DNA of 8,136 nt from Burkholderiales bacterium (lineage in GTDB: Bacteria; Pseudomonadota; Gammaproteobacteria; Burkholderiales; CAIKXV01), in NCBI GenBank assembly GCA_014379045.1, contig JACMMK010000276.1:1-8136 (forward strand). The letters run 5' to 3'. Under the pieces are notes generated by a model, which was given only the letters and a program-made list of their open reading frames with translations, was not told the origin of the DNA and did not search any database. Positions 1 to 6,940 of this stretch are shown piece after piece (position 1 is the first letter of the stretch; every line of letters starts with the position of its first letter). The position numbers and the translations under genes were made by a program.

Positions 1-532
1 CCGACGGCGCACCCGCGGCGCGCGACTGGACGACGGCGAGCATGTCCTCGCGCGTGATGCGACCGTCGCGACCGGAGCCTGTGACCTGAGCCGGATCGAT
101 GCCGTATTCTGCCGCGAGCTTGCGCACGACCGGCGCGAGCCGCAACGCGCCATCGGCCTTCATGGATGCACCGGCAGGCTTCGCCCATGCGCCCGCGGCG
201 TTGGATGCGGGTGCCGTGATTGCCGTGTCACGCCGCTCAGATGCCGCTTCCGTCGAGGTACTGCCGTTCGCCGAACCCGCATTCGCACCGGACACCGCGC
301 CCGCCTCGGCGATCACCGCCAACACCACCCCCACCTTCGCGACCACGCCTTCGGCAATACGGATCTCCGACACCACGCCAGCGACCGGCGACGGTATCTC
401 GGTGTTGACCTTGTCGGTCTCGACATCGAACAGCGTCTCGTCGGCCCGGATCGAATCGCCGACCTTCTTGTACCACTTGCTGACCGTACCCTCGACGACC
501 GTCTCGCCGAGTTGCGGCATGATGATTTCCAT
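1..532 (-). CDS. Dihydrolipoamide acyltransferase (E2) of a 2-oxo acid dehydrogenase complex, N-terminal part
   Basis: This is the core E2 subunit that carries acyl groups from E1 to coenzyme A; it is cytoplasmic. Only 177 codons lie in the window; the catalytic domain is beyond the left edge. Residues 1-76 form a lipoyl domain starting MEIIMPQLGE, with the lipoylated lysine K41 in the motif DVETDKVNTEI. Residues about 77-128 are an Ala/Gly/Ser-rich flexible linker. Residues about 130-168 are a peripheral-subunit-binding domain (RLAPVVRKLAAEYGID, then GSGRDGRITREDM). The binding domain argues for a canonical E2 rather than the acetoin-type AcoC, where an alpha/beta hydrolase follows the lipoyl domain. 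The start at 532 gives the usual family N-terminus; its GGAG (536-539) is only 3 bases away, so Met5 at 520 is a possible alternative. It lies 33 bases after the amidohydrolase and should serve the E1 subunits encoded upstream. Substrate specificity cannot be told from this part. Confidence 0.93.
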   Translation of the reverse strand, partial: MEIIMPQLGETVVEGTVSKWYKKVGDSIRADETLFDVETDKVNTEIPSPVAGVVSEIRIAEGVVAKVGVVLAVIAEAGAVSGANAGSANGSTSTEAASERRDTAITAPASNAAGAWAKPAGASMKADGALRLAPVVRKLAAEYGIDPAQVTGSGRDGRITREDMLAVVQSRAAGAPS

Positions 533-565
533 AGGCTCCGCCCGTGTTTCGTTACCTGACCCGCG

Positions 566-2281
566 CTACTTTTTCGCCGCCTCGTAGACCACCTTGCCAC
601 CGACCATCGTCATCACCGGCCTCAGATCCTTGATGTCGTCCGCGGGCACCTTGAAGTAATCGCGATCGAGCACCAGCAGGTCGGCGTACTTGCCCGGCGC
701 GAGCGACCCCAGATTCGACTCCTGGAACACGATGTACGCGTTGCTGCGCGTATGCGCGATCAGCGCTTCCTCGCGCGTGATCGACTGGCGGTTCACATGG
801 CGGCCGCCGACCATCTTGCCGGTGACGGCGAAGCCCAACGTATAGAACGGGTTCGAGGTGGTGACGGCGGTCGCGTCCGACCCGAGTCCCCACGCGATGC
901 CGCTGTCCTGCACGCGCCGGAACGGCGGCATCTCCCAGGCGAGGTCACCGTGCGCCTTGTACATCAACGCGCCCTGGATCAGCGGGCGACTGTGGATCTG
1001 CGCGTTCATGCCGAGGCGTTTCATCCGCTCGAGCTGCGGCACCGTCACCTGGTCGAGGTGCGAGAACGACCAGCGCAGGTTCTTGATCGGGATCTTCGAA
1101 TTGAGTTTTTCGTATTCGGCGAGAAAGACGTCGATCGACTCCTCCATCTCGACATGCGAGTTGAGGTAGATGCCCTGCTCGGCGAGTGCCGTGGCGATCC
1201 GCATCATCTGCGCGATGTCGGCCGGCCGGGTGTTGCCACCCATGCGCAGCAGCTGGGTCGTGATCGGCCCGTATACCGACTCGCCGTAGCCGACGTTGTC
1301 GTAGTAGTCGGTGCCCTGGAACGGGCGCAGGGTCGGAATCTCGGCGACGACCTTGTCGACCTGCTCGGGCGTGGCCGGCTGCCGGATCGTGGTCCAGAAC
1401 ACGCGCACATCGAGCTCGTTGCGCCGGGCGAGTTCGGCATAGGGCTCGTAGTGGCGCGGCGTCATGCCGCGACCGCCGGCATCCATCCAGCCGGTGATGC
1501 CCATCGAGTTCAGCTCACGCACCAGCTTGCGCGTGTTGGCGAGCCACGCGTCGCGATCCTTGAGCGGGGCCTTTCCCGCGACGAACGCGACGCCCCCGGC
1601 GCCGCGCACGACGCCGGTCAGCCGTCCGTTGGCGTCCTTCTCGATGGTGCCGTTCGCGGGATTGGGCGTCGACTCGTCGATCTTGCCGGCGCGCAGCGCT
1701 GCAGTGTTGAGGTAAGCGTGGATGTAGATCGCCTGCAGCACCACCGGGTTGTTCGGCGCGATCGCGTCGAGTTCAGCGAGCGGGAAGCCGCGCGGATCGT
1801 CGACGAACTGCTCCTCCGACCAACCCCCGAGCACGACGATCCACTCGCCCGGCGGCGAGGTGCGTACACGCTCGGCGAGCAGTTTCAGCGCCTGCTGTCG
1901 CGTGGTCACGCCATCGAAGCGCAGCTCGTCGTGTTCGGCCGCGCGGATCCAGTGCGAGTGGTTGTCGATCAGTCCGGGAATCACCGTGCGCCCGGCGAGA
2001 TCGATCACCCGCGTCGACGGGCCGGCGAGCTTGCGGATGTCGCTCGACGATCCGCTCGCGGTGATACGCCCGCCGGTGACCGCGAGCGCCTGCACCATCC
2101 GGAACTGATCGTCGACGGTGGCGATACGGCCGTTGACCAGCACCGTATCGGGTACGCCCTTCGGCTGCGCGAGCGCGAGCGACGCCGCCACGGCGAGCAC
2201 CACCCCGGCGCACAGTGCGATCAGGCGGTGCATGACACTGCGTTGCTGGACTCTGCGTCGGTACGGCAATCGGTTCTGCAT
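566..2281 (-). CDS. Exported YtcJ-like amidohydrolase (amidohydrolase_3 family)
   Basis: This 571-residue protein is a metal-dependent hydrolase of the amidohydrolase superfamily, in the branch that includes YtcJ and N-substituted formamide deformylase. It has a basic N-terminus, a hydrophobic segment around residues 19-38 and a likely signal peptidase site after SLALA (38/39), so it should act in the periplasm. The beta-sandwich starts at TVLVNGRIATVDD (46-58). The first metal motif is PGLIDNHSHW, with H108 and H110. Later candidate ligands are H376 (NSHVEME), H408 (SFSHLDQ) and D469 (GLGSDAT). The C-terminus SLAPGKYADLLVLDRD is typical of the superfamily. The start at 2281 is chosen because GGAGGAG (2288-2294) lies 6 bases upstream; the internal Met17 has no such site. 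The open frame runs on far upstream, through the E1 beta gene in another register, but that part is not coding here. Its position between E1 beta and E2 suggests a role in the same pathway. Substrate is unknown; amide, lactam, carbamate or N-formyl compounds are candidates. Confidence 0.92.
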   Translation of the reverse strand: MQNRLPYRRRVQQRSVMHRLIALCAGVVLAVAASLALAQPKGVPDTVLVNGRIATVDDQFRMVQALAVTGGRITASGSSSDIRKLAGPSTRVIDLAGRTVIPGLIDNHSHWIRAAEHDELRFDGVTTRQQALKLLAERVRTSPPGEWIVVLGGWSEEQFVDDPRGFPLAELDAIAPNNPVVLQAIYIHAYLNTAALRAGKIDESTPNPANGTIEKDANGRLTGVVRGAGGVAFVAGKAPLKDRDAWLANTRKLVRELNSMGITGWMDAGGRGMTPRHYEPYAELARRNELDVRVFWTTIRQPATPEQVDKVVAEIPTLRPFQGTDYYDNVGYGESVYGPITTQLLRMGGNTRPADIAQMMRIATALAEQGIYLNSHVEMEESIDVFLAEYEKLNSKIPIKNLRWSFSHLDQVTVPQLERMKRLGMNAQIHSRPLIQGALMYKAHGDLAWEMPPFRRVQDSGIAWGLGSDATAVTTSNPFYTLGFAVTGKMVGGRHVNRQSITREEALIAHTRSNAYIVFQESNLGSLAPGKYADLLVLDRDYFKVPADDIKDLRPVMTMVGGKVVYEAAKK

Positions 2282-2287
2282 GAAAGT

Positions 2288-2294
2288 CTCCTCC
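2288..2294 (-). promoter_or_regulatory. Shine-Dalgarno site that fixes the amidohydrolase start
   Basis: On the minus strand this reads GGAGGAG, 6 bases before the ATG at 2281. It decides against the internal ATG at 2233, which would give a more compact signal peptide but has no purine-rich site upstream. Confidence 0.8.
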
Positions 2295-2336
2295 GGTTGG
2301 GACGAATCCGCGGCGAGTCGTTCGCTCTGTGGATGG

Positions 2337-2354
2337 ATCGGGTTCATCGGGTTC
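2337..2354. repeat. Two tandem 9-base repeats in the E1 beta-amidohydrolase gap
   Basis: ATCGGGTTC occurs twice back to back (GAACCCGAT on the minus strand). It sits in the 131-base space between the E1 beta stop and the amidohydrolase start, the largest intergenic gap in the window. No -35/-10 pair or clear terminator hairpin is visible in that gap. The repeat may be a protein-binding site or chance. Confidence 0.4.
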
Positions 2355-2412
2355 AGCGGGCGTTCAGATCGGGCCGGGCGAAGCGCGCACCTGCGGCGGC
2401 GACCGTGCGCGA

Positions 2413-3390
2413 TCAATCGATCCGCGTGCGGATCGTCTCGACGATGCGCGCGACCGACGGGATCGTCGCGTCTTCGAGCGCGTCGGCCGCCGGCAGCGGA
2501 ATGTGCGGCGTGGTGATGCGCACGATCGGCCCGTCGAGATCCCAGAAACATTCCTCGGTGACGATCGAGGCGATCTCCGCGCCCCAGCCGCACAGCCGCG
2601 GATTCTCCTCGACGGTGACGAGGTGCCCGGTACGCGCGACCTCGGTCAGGATCGTCTGCGTGTCGAGCGGCACCAGCGAGCGCAGATCGATCACCGTCGC
2701 GTCGATGCCGTGCTCGCGCTTCAGCACCTCCGCCGCATCGACCGCCTTGTGGACCATCGATGCGAGCGCGATGATCGTGCAATCGTCGCCCCGTCGCAGC
2801 ACCTTCGCGCGCCCGAGCGGCTCGACATGTTCGCCGTCGGGCACTTCGCCCTTCATCGAATACAGCGATTTTTGTTCGAAGAACACGACCGGATTGCCGT
2901 CGCGGATCGACGCCGCGAGCAAGCCCTTCACGTCGGCGGGGAACGCCGGTGCGACGACTTTCAGCCCCGGCACCGTCATCGCCCAGTTCTCGAGCGACTG
3001 CGAGTGCTGCGCGCCAAAGCGCGAGCCCGCGCCGTTCGCGGTGCGGATCACCACCGGCATCGTCACCTGGCCATTGGTCATGTAGCGCATCTTCGCCATC
3101 TCGTTGGCGATCAGGTCCCAGCACACCGCGAGGAAGTCGGAGAACATGATCTCGGCGATCGGCTTCAACCCGGTCATCGCCGCACCCATCGCGGCACCGA
3201 GGATCGCCTGCTCGGAGATCGGGCAGTCGCGCACCCGCCGCGGCCCGAACTCGTCGAGCAGTCCGACCGTCGCCTTGAACACGCCGCCCGCGTGTGCCAC
3301 GTCCTCGCCGAGAAACACCACGTTCGGATCGCGCCGCATCTCCTGCGCGATCCCTGCCGCGACCGCGTCGCGATAAGTCAGTTCCGCCAT
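2413..3390 (-). CDS. 2-oxo acid dehydrogenase E1 component, beta subunit (transketolase-like)
   Basis: This 325-residue protein is the beta half of a heterotetrameric ThDP-dependent E1, which decarboxylates or cleaves the substrate and transfers the acyl group to the lipoyl arm of E2. It begins MAELTYRDAV, followed by FLGEDVAHAGGVF. The conserved Glu that activates the ThDP pyrimidine ring is E60 in DCPISEQAILG. A second conserved feature is H129 in FGAQHSQSLE. The C-terminal transketolase domain contains VIDLRSLVPLDTQTI and VTVEENPRLCGWGAEIA. Length matches PdhB, BkdA2 and AcoB proteins. The start has GGGAG (3397-3401) 6 bases upstream and lies 13 bases inside the E1 alpha gene, so the two subunits are probably translationally coupled and made in equal amounts. 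The family (pyruvate, branched-chain or acetoin) cannot be settled by eye; I only claim an E1 beta. Confidence 0.95.
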   Translation of the reverse strand: MAELTYRDAVAAGIAQEMRRDPNVVFLGEDVAHAGGVFKATVGLLDEFGPRRVRDCPISEQAILGAAMGAAMTGLKPIAEIMFSDFLAVCWDLIANEMAKMRYMTNGQVTMPVVIRTANGAGSRFGAQHSQSLENWAMTVPGLKVVAPAFPADVKGLLAASIRDGNPVVFFEQKSLYSMKGEVPDGEHVEPLGRAKVLRRGDDCTIIALASMVHKAVDAAEVLKREHGIDATVIDLRSLVPLDTQTILTEVARTGHLVTVEENPRLCGWGAEIASIVTEECFWDLDGPIVRITTPHIPLPAADALEDATIPSVARIVETIRTRID

Positions 3391-4394
3391 GCCGTGCTCC
3401 CGTCTGCCCATACATCGCGGTCGATCAGATCGAGCGACGGCGGCGCCGAGGCCTTCGCGATCTCGGTCGCCTCGTCGACCTTGCGCTGCGTGTCGGTCTC
3501 GATGCCCTTCAGCGTGCCCTCGGTAAACCCGAGGCGCAGCAGGCGCTCGCGATACGTCGGGATCGGGTCGCGCTTCATCCATTCCTCGAGTTCGCCCGGC
3601 GGCCGATACTTGGCCGGATCGGCACGCGAATGCCCCGAGTGACGGTAGGTGCGCGCTTCGATCAGCGACGGCCCGAGGCCGGCGCGCGCCTTGTCGAGCG
3701 CGCTCATCGCCGTCTCGAACATGATATCCACATCGTTGCCGTCGACGATGATCGACGGCAGTCCGTACGCCGACGCGCGATCGGCGGCGGGATTCGGCAC
3801 CGCGGTCACGTCGCCGATCGGCGTGTACTCCATGTACAGGTTGTTCTCGCACACGAACACGACCGGCAGCTTCCACACCGCGGCGAAGTTCAGCGCCTCG
3901 TGGAACGCGCCGATGTTCGTCGTGCCGTCGCCGAAGAAGCACACCGACACCTGCTTGGTGCCGCGGTACTGCGCCGACCAGGCCGCCCCGGCGGCGATCG
4001 GCAGGTGCGCGCCGATGATCGCGTACGATCCCATCACGCCCTTTTCCACGTCGGTCAGATGCATCGAGCCGCCCTTGCCGGAGAGCAGGCCGCATTCGCG
4101 CCCCATCAGCTCGCCGAGCACGCCCGACATCGACGCGCCGCGCGCGAGCGTGTGCGCGTGCCCCCGGTAGGTGCAGAACGTGTAGTCGTCGGGCTTCATC
4201 GCGACGCCGAAGCCGGCAGCGATCGCTTCCTGCCCGAGCGAAAGATGGCTGGTGCCCTTGATCAGGTTCTGCAGGAACAGGTCGAACGCGCGCTTCTCGC
4301 ACATGCGCAGTTCGAGTTGCAGACGGAACAGGTCAAGTCGCGTCTCGCGGTTGATCTCGAACTCCGGCTTCTTCGCTTTGGGGATGGCACTCAT
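3378..4394 (-). CDS. 2-oxo acid dehydrogenase E1 component, alpha subunit (ThDP-binding)
   Basis: This 338-residue protein is the ThDP-binding alpha subunit of the E1. The ThDP/Mg motif runs from GDG at 155-157 (FFGDGTTNIGAFHEALN) to the NN pair at 184-185 (VFVCENN). Other family marks are SHLSLGQEA (49-57), CTYRGHAHTLARG (74-86), SGKGGSMH (105-112) and RTYRHSGHSRADP (248-260), which corresponds to the active-site loop with its conserved His in GHS. Length and motifs agree with AcoA and short PdhA/BkdA1 proteins; the FHEALNFAAVWKLPVVF stretch looks acetoin-dehydrogenase-like. AGAGGA (4401-4406) lies 6 bases before the start. The gene follows the M24 gene by 46 bases and overlaps the E1 beta start by 13 bases. 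No catalytic residue appears to be missing. The substrate could be pyruvate, another 2-oxo acid or acetoin; the surrounding hydrolases favour a dedicated catabolic intermediate over central pyruvate metabolism, which is inference. Confidence 0.95.
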   Translation of the reverse strand: MSAIPKAKKPEFEINRETRLDLFRLQLELRMCEKRAFDLFLQNLIKGTSHLSLGQEAIAAGFGVAMKPDDYTFCTYRGHAHTLARGASMSGVLGELMGRECGLLSGKGGSMHLTDVEKGVMGSYAIIGAHLPIAAGAAWSAQYRGTKQVSVCFFGDGTTNIGAFHEALNFAAVWKLPVVFVCENNLYMEYTPIGDVTAVPNPAADRASAYGLPSIIVDGNDVDIMFETAMSALDKARAGLGPSLIEARTYRHSGHSRADPAKYRPPGELEEWMKRDPIPTYRERLLRLGFTEGTLKGIETDTQRKVDEATEIAKASAPPSLDLIDRDVWADGSTAWRN

Positions 4395-4440
4395 CGTCGA
4401 TCCTCTGTGTTCATCATGTGTGGCTTCGCATTTCGGTGCT

Positions 4441-5802
4441 TCAATACTTGTTCGCGATCGGCAGTTCCTGCGCCGGGAACAGCGAGATGACCTGCGCGCC
4501 CTTCGGCGTCAGCACGACCTCCTCTTCGATCCGCGCCGCCGACACCCCATCGCTCGCCGGGCAGAAGGTCTCGACCGCGAACACCATGCCGGCCTTCAGT
4601 TCGTACGGATCCTTGAACGAGTTCAGCCGCGAGATCAGCGGCCGCTCGTGCAGGCCGAGACCGAGGCCGTGGCAGAAGTTGAGTCCGAACGCCGACATCT
4701 CGGTCTCGAACCCGATCTCGGTCGATTTCGGGAACGCACCGGCGACCTTGTCGGTGGTGATGCCGGGCTTCAGCATGTCGATCGCGCCATCCATCCACGC
4801 GCGGGCTTTCTTGTACGCATCGTGCTGCGACTTCGTCGCGCTGCCGACGGTGAACGTGCGGTAGTAGCAGGTGCGATAGCCCATGTACGACTGGATGATG
4901 TCGAAGTACGCCTGGTCGCCGGGGCGGATCAGCCGGTCGGTGAAGTTGTGCGGGTGCGGACTGCAGCGCTCGCCGGCGATCGCGTTGATCGCCTCGACGC
5001 AGTCGGACCCCATCTCGTACAGGCGCTTGGTCGCCATCGCGACCACTTCGTTCTCGCGCACGCCGGGCTTCAAAGCCTCGAAGATGTCCTGGTAGACGCC
5101 GTCGACCATCGCCGCCGACATGTTGAGCAGCGTGATCTCGTCGTGACTCTTGATCTCGCGCGCGGCGAGCATCATCTGCTGGCCATCGAGCACGTTCAGC
5201 CCGAGCTTCTGCAGCGCGAACAGGAACGGCGGCTCGACGACGTCGATGCCGAGCGGCATGTCGACGACGCCCTCCTGCTTCAGGATGTCGAAGATCTCGC
5301 GTGCCGCTTCCTCGAACAGCCCGACCGACGGGTGGATCGCGCCGCGCATGCCGACGTTGCCGGCGAACACGTGGTTGGTCGGCAGCCACGGGCAGTAGAT
5401 GCGATGGTGGCGCGCGGCCGAACCGAAGTCCCAGATGTACGGCTCGCCGTTGCCGGTGACGAGCGACCAGCGGGTCAGCTTGTCGCGCGCCCATTCGCCG
5501 ATCACGGTGCTCGTCGTATAGCGCACGTTGTACTGGTCGAAACACAGCATCGCGCCCAGCCCGCTGCGCGCGAGTGCGGCCTTCGTGCGTGCGAGCCGGT
5601 ACCGATGCAGGCGCTGGAAGTCGACGCGCTCCTCGAAATCGACCTGCATCCGCCCCGGCGCCTGCAGCGGACGGTCCCAGCGATGGTCGGGATCGGGGTA
5701 CGCCATCATCGTGTCTGCGAGCGATTCAGTGCGGCGCGCGCTCACTGGTATGTCCGCCGCTTTGATCTGCTGCGGCTCGATCTTCTTCTGCTTCTTGGCC
5801 AT
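4441..5802 (-). CDS. M24 family (Xaa-Pro peptidase / creatinase / DddP-like) protein with altered metal site
   Basis: This 453-residue protein has the creatinase-type N-terminal domain (about 60-215; LCFDQYNVRYTTS at 87-99) and a C-terminal pita-bread domain (about 220-453). Family members hydrolyse Xaa-Pro bonds, creatine or ectoine, or cleave DMSP (DddP). Metal-site motifs are seen in order: D301 (AYFDIIQ), position 312, H378 (FCHGLGLGLHE), E411 (GMVFAVETF) and E426 (ARIEEEVVL). In metal-dependent members position 312, eleven residues after the first Asp and followed by x-x-R-T-F, is Asp; here it is Cys (codon 4867-4869). H283/H285 lie where substrate-contacting histidines occur. There is no signal peptide; the lysine-rich start suggests a cytoplasmic protein. 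The N-terminal layout is reminiscent of DddP, but DddP also needs that Asp. The start at 5802 is supported only by GGAG at a long spacing of 11 bases (5814-5817). It lies 50 bases after the alpha/beta hydrolase. Reaction unknown. Confidence 0.9.
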   Translation of the reverse strand: MAKKQKKIEPQQIKAADIPVSARRTESLADTMMAYPDPDHRWDRPLQAPGRMQVDFEERVDFQRLHRYRLARTKAALARSGLGAMLCFDQYNVRYTTSTVIGEWARDKLTRWSLVTGNGEPYIWDFGSAARHHRIYCPWLPTNHVFAGNVGMRGAIHPSVGLFEEAAREIFDILKQEGVVDMPLGIDVVEPPFLFALQKLGLNVLDGQQMMLAAREIKSHDEITLLNMSAAMVDGVYQDIFEALKPGVRENEVVAMATKRLYEMGSDCVEAINAIAGERCSPHPHNFTDRLIRPGDQAYFDIIQSYMGYRTCYYRTFTVGSATKSQHDAYKKARAWMDGAIDMLKPGITTDKVAGAFPKSTEIGFETEMSAFGLNFCHGLGLGLHERPLISRLNSFKDPYELKAGMVFAVETFCPASDGVSAARIEEEVVLTPKGAQVISLFPAQELPIANKY

Positions 5803-5823
5803 GCGCTTGTCGTCTCCGTTGAG

Positions 5824-5850
5824 TCCGGTACGTCGGGACCGGATGGGTCC
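5824..5850 (-). other. Possible mRNA hairpin(s) between the alpha/beta hydrolase and M24 genes
   Basis: Two short GC-rich inverted repeats overlap here: TCCGGT (5824-5829) with ACCGGA (5838-5843), and GGACC (5836-5840) with GGTCC (5846-5850). They share bases and so would be mutually exclusive in the transcript. No T-run follows on the minus strand, so this is not a standard intrinsic terminator. It begins just after the hydrolase stop codon and might influence RNA stability or translation of the next gene. In DNA this GC-rich, such stems also arise by chance. Confidence 0.3.
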
Positions 5851-5852
5851 GC

Positions 5853-6926
5853 TCAGACCTTCGCCACGCCGAGCTGGGTCGCCATCCAGTCTGCGGTTTG
5901 ATCGCGGTACGTGTACCAGTAGTTGTTCACGACGTGATTGCCGCCTTCGATGATCGACAGCGTCACCGGGCCGGAGACCGCATCGGCGAGCTTCTGCGCC
6001 TGATCGACACCGGTCAGCCGGTCCTTCGTCCCTGCGAGTATGTAGATCGGGCAGGTGATGTTCTTCGCGCACTCGGCGAGCGTCACGCGCGCGGCGACCC
6101 GCCCGGCTTCCTCGAGGTCGCGGCTGCCCGAGCGCACGCGGAAGGCCTCGACATTGATCACCGGGCGGCCCTCGAACGTGGTCTTGCGCTGGTACGCGCC
6201 CGACAGCGACACACAGGCCTTGATCCGTTTCTCGAACGCCGCGGCGCGCGGTGCGTAGTAGCCCCCGAAGGACACGCCCCAGATCCCCACGCGATCGGCG
6301 TCCAGGTCGGTGCGCGTTTCGATCCAGTCGATCACCGCCTTGACCGGCTTCTCGAACTCGGGACAGATCGGGAAGTCGTATTCGGCCTCGCCCTGCCCCG
6401 GCCCGTCGAACGGCAACGTCGCGACACCGCGCGCGAGGAAACGGTTCTCGTAGTCGTCCATCTCCTCCTTGGTCGAGTCGAGGCCCATGCACATCACGAC
6501 CACCGGCGGCCTGGCGACGCCCTTGGGCTTGCGCAGGTTGCCGTAGAGCAACTTGCCCTCGTACCGAATAGCGACGCGCTCACCCGGCGGATCGAGCAGC
6601 GGCAGCGCCTGGTTGCGGCATTCGACCGCCTTCATGTTCGCCGCCTTCATCTGCGCGAGGTCGTTGACGAACAGGAACTTGCCGAAGTGATGGCAGACCG
6701 CAGCGCGCGTGAAGTGCGCGCCGGCGCTCAGACGATAGCCATCGGTGAGCGCCTGCTGCGCGAGACTCTCGTGCACCTCGGCGCGCGCGCCCCACGCGGC
6801 GCACCACTGCTCCCACGTCTCGCAGGCGGCGGTCACTTCGGCGAAGTCGGCCGAGGGCACGCCGTTGATGATGAAACGCGGCGACCAGTGATCGATCGCC
6901 GACTGTACGCGCGGATCCTTCGCCAT
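5853..6926 (-). CDS. Alpha/beta hydrolase resembling 2,6-dihydropseudooxynicotine hydrolase
   Basis: This 357-residue protein has an N-terminal helical region (about 1-115, rich in Trp, Ala and His) followed by an alpha/beta-hydrolase domain. The nucleophile is S219 in the elbow GVSFGGY, the acid is probably D302 in LAGTKDRLT, and the catalytic His is H331 in EGGNHVVNN. An oxyanion-region stretch MCMGLDSTKEE (145-155) and LPFDGPGQGE (171-180) complete the fold. Length, the helical N-terminus and triad spacing match the family of 2,6-dihydropseudooxynicotine hydrolase, whose triad I recall as Ser217, Asp300 and His329. That enzyme cleaves a C-C bond in nicotine breakdown; related proteins are esterases or polyketide transferases. 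There is no signal peptide, so it should be cytoplasmic. AGGAG (6936-6940) lies 9 bases before the start and overlaps the stop codon of the preceding gene, implying coupled translation. A C-C bond or ester hydrolase in the cluster's pathway is likely; the substrate is unknown. Confidence 0.9.
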   Translation of the reverse strand: MAKDPRVQSAIDHWSPRFIINGVPSADFAEVTAACETWEQWCAAWGARAEVHESLAQQALTDGYRLSAGAHFTRAAVCHHFGKFLFVNDLAQMKAANMKAVECRNQALPLLDPPGERVAIRYEGKLLYGNLRKPKGVARPPVVVMCMGLDSTKEEMDDYENRFLARGVATLPFDGPGQGEAEYDFPICPEFEKPVKAVIDWIETRTDLDADRVGIWGVSFGGYYAPRAAAFEKRIKACVSLSGAYQRKTTFEGRPVINVEAFRVRSGSRDLEEAGRVAARVTLAECAKNITCPIYILAGTKDRLTGVDQAQKLADAVSGPVTLSIIEGGNHVVNNYWYTYRDQTADWMATQLGVAKV

Positions 6927-6935
6927 GACTCGTCG

Positions 6936-6940
6936 CTCCT
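6936..6940 (-). promoter_or_regulatory. Ribosome binding site overlapping the upstream stop codon
   Basis: The minus strand reads TAGGAG here: the TAG stop of the solute-binding protein gene (6941-6939) is also the first part of the AGGAG site of the alpha/beta hydrolase gene. This supports the 6926 start and a shared transcript. Confidence 0.7.

Noticed and set aside
1..532. Calling the E2 an acetoin-type AcoC and the whole set acoABC
   Set aside because: A peripheral-subunit-binding domain follows the lipoyl domain, which fits a canonical E2; the acetoin-type hydrolase domain is not seen, and the catalytic part is outside the window.
752..3085. A 777-codon open frame on the plus strand
   Set aside because: It lies antisense to the amidohydrolase and E1 beta genes, which have clear family motifs. 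Its product is Arg/His/Asp-rich without domains, as expected for the opposite strand of high-GC codons.
2413..3415. The amidohydrolase frame staying open upstream through E1 beta, giving a 949-codon frame that looks like a fusion
   Set aside because: The upstream part is a low-complexity Arg-rich shadow of E1 beta in another register, and a strong ribosome binding site marks the start at 2281.
4441..5802. Calling the M24 protein a DMSP lyase (DddP)
   Set aside because: The N-terminal layout is similar, but an Asp needed for metal binding in DddP is Cys here and nothing else in the cluster suggests DMSP metabolism.
5824..5850. Intrinsic terminator after the alpha/beta hydrolase gene
   Set aside because: The stems are only 5-6 bases and no T-run follows on the transcribed strand; the next gene starts 50 bases on.
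4252..5901. A 549-codon plus-strand frame opposite the M24 gene
   Set aside because: Same reason: Arg/Leu/His-rich antisense shadow of a gene with conserved motifs.
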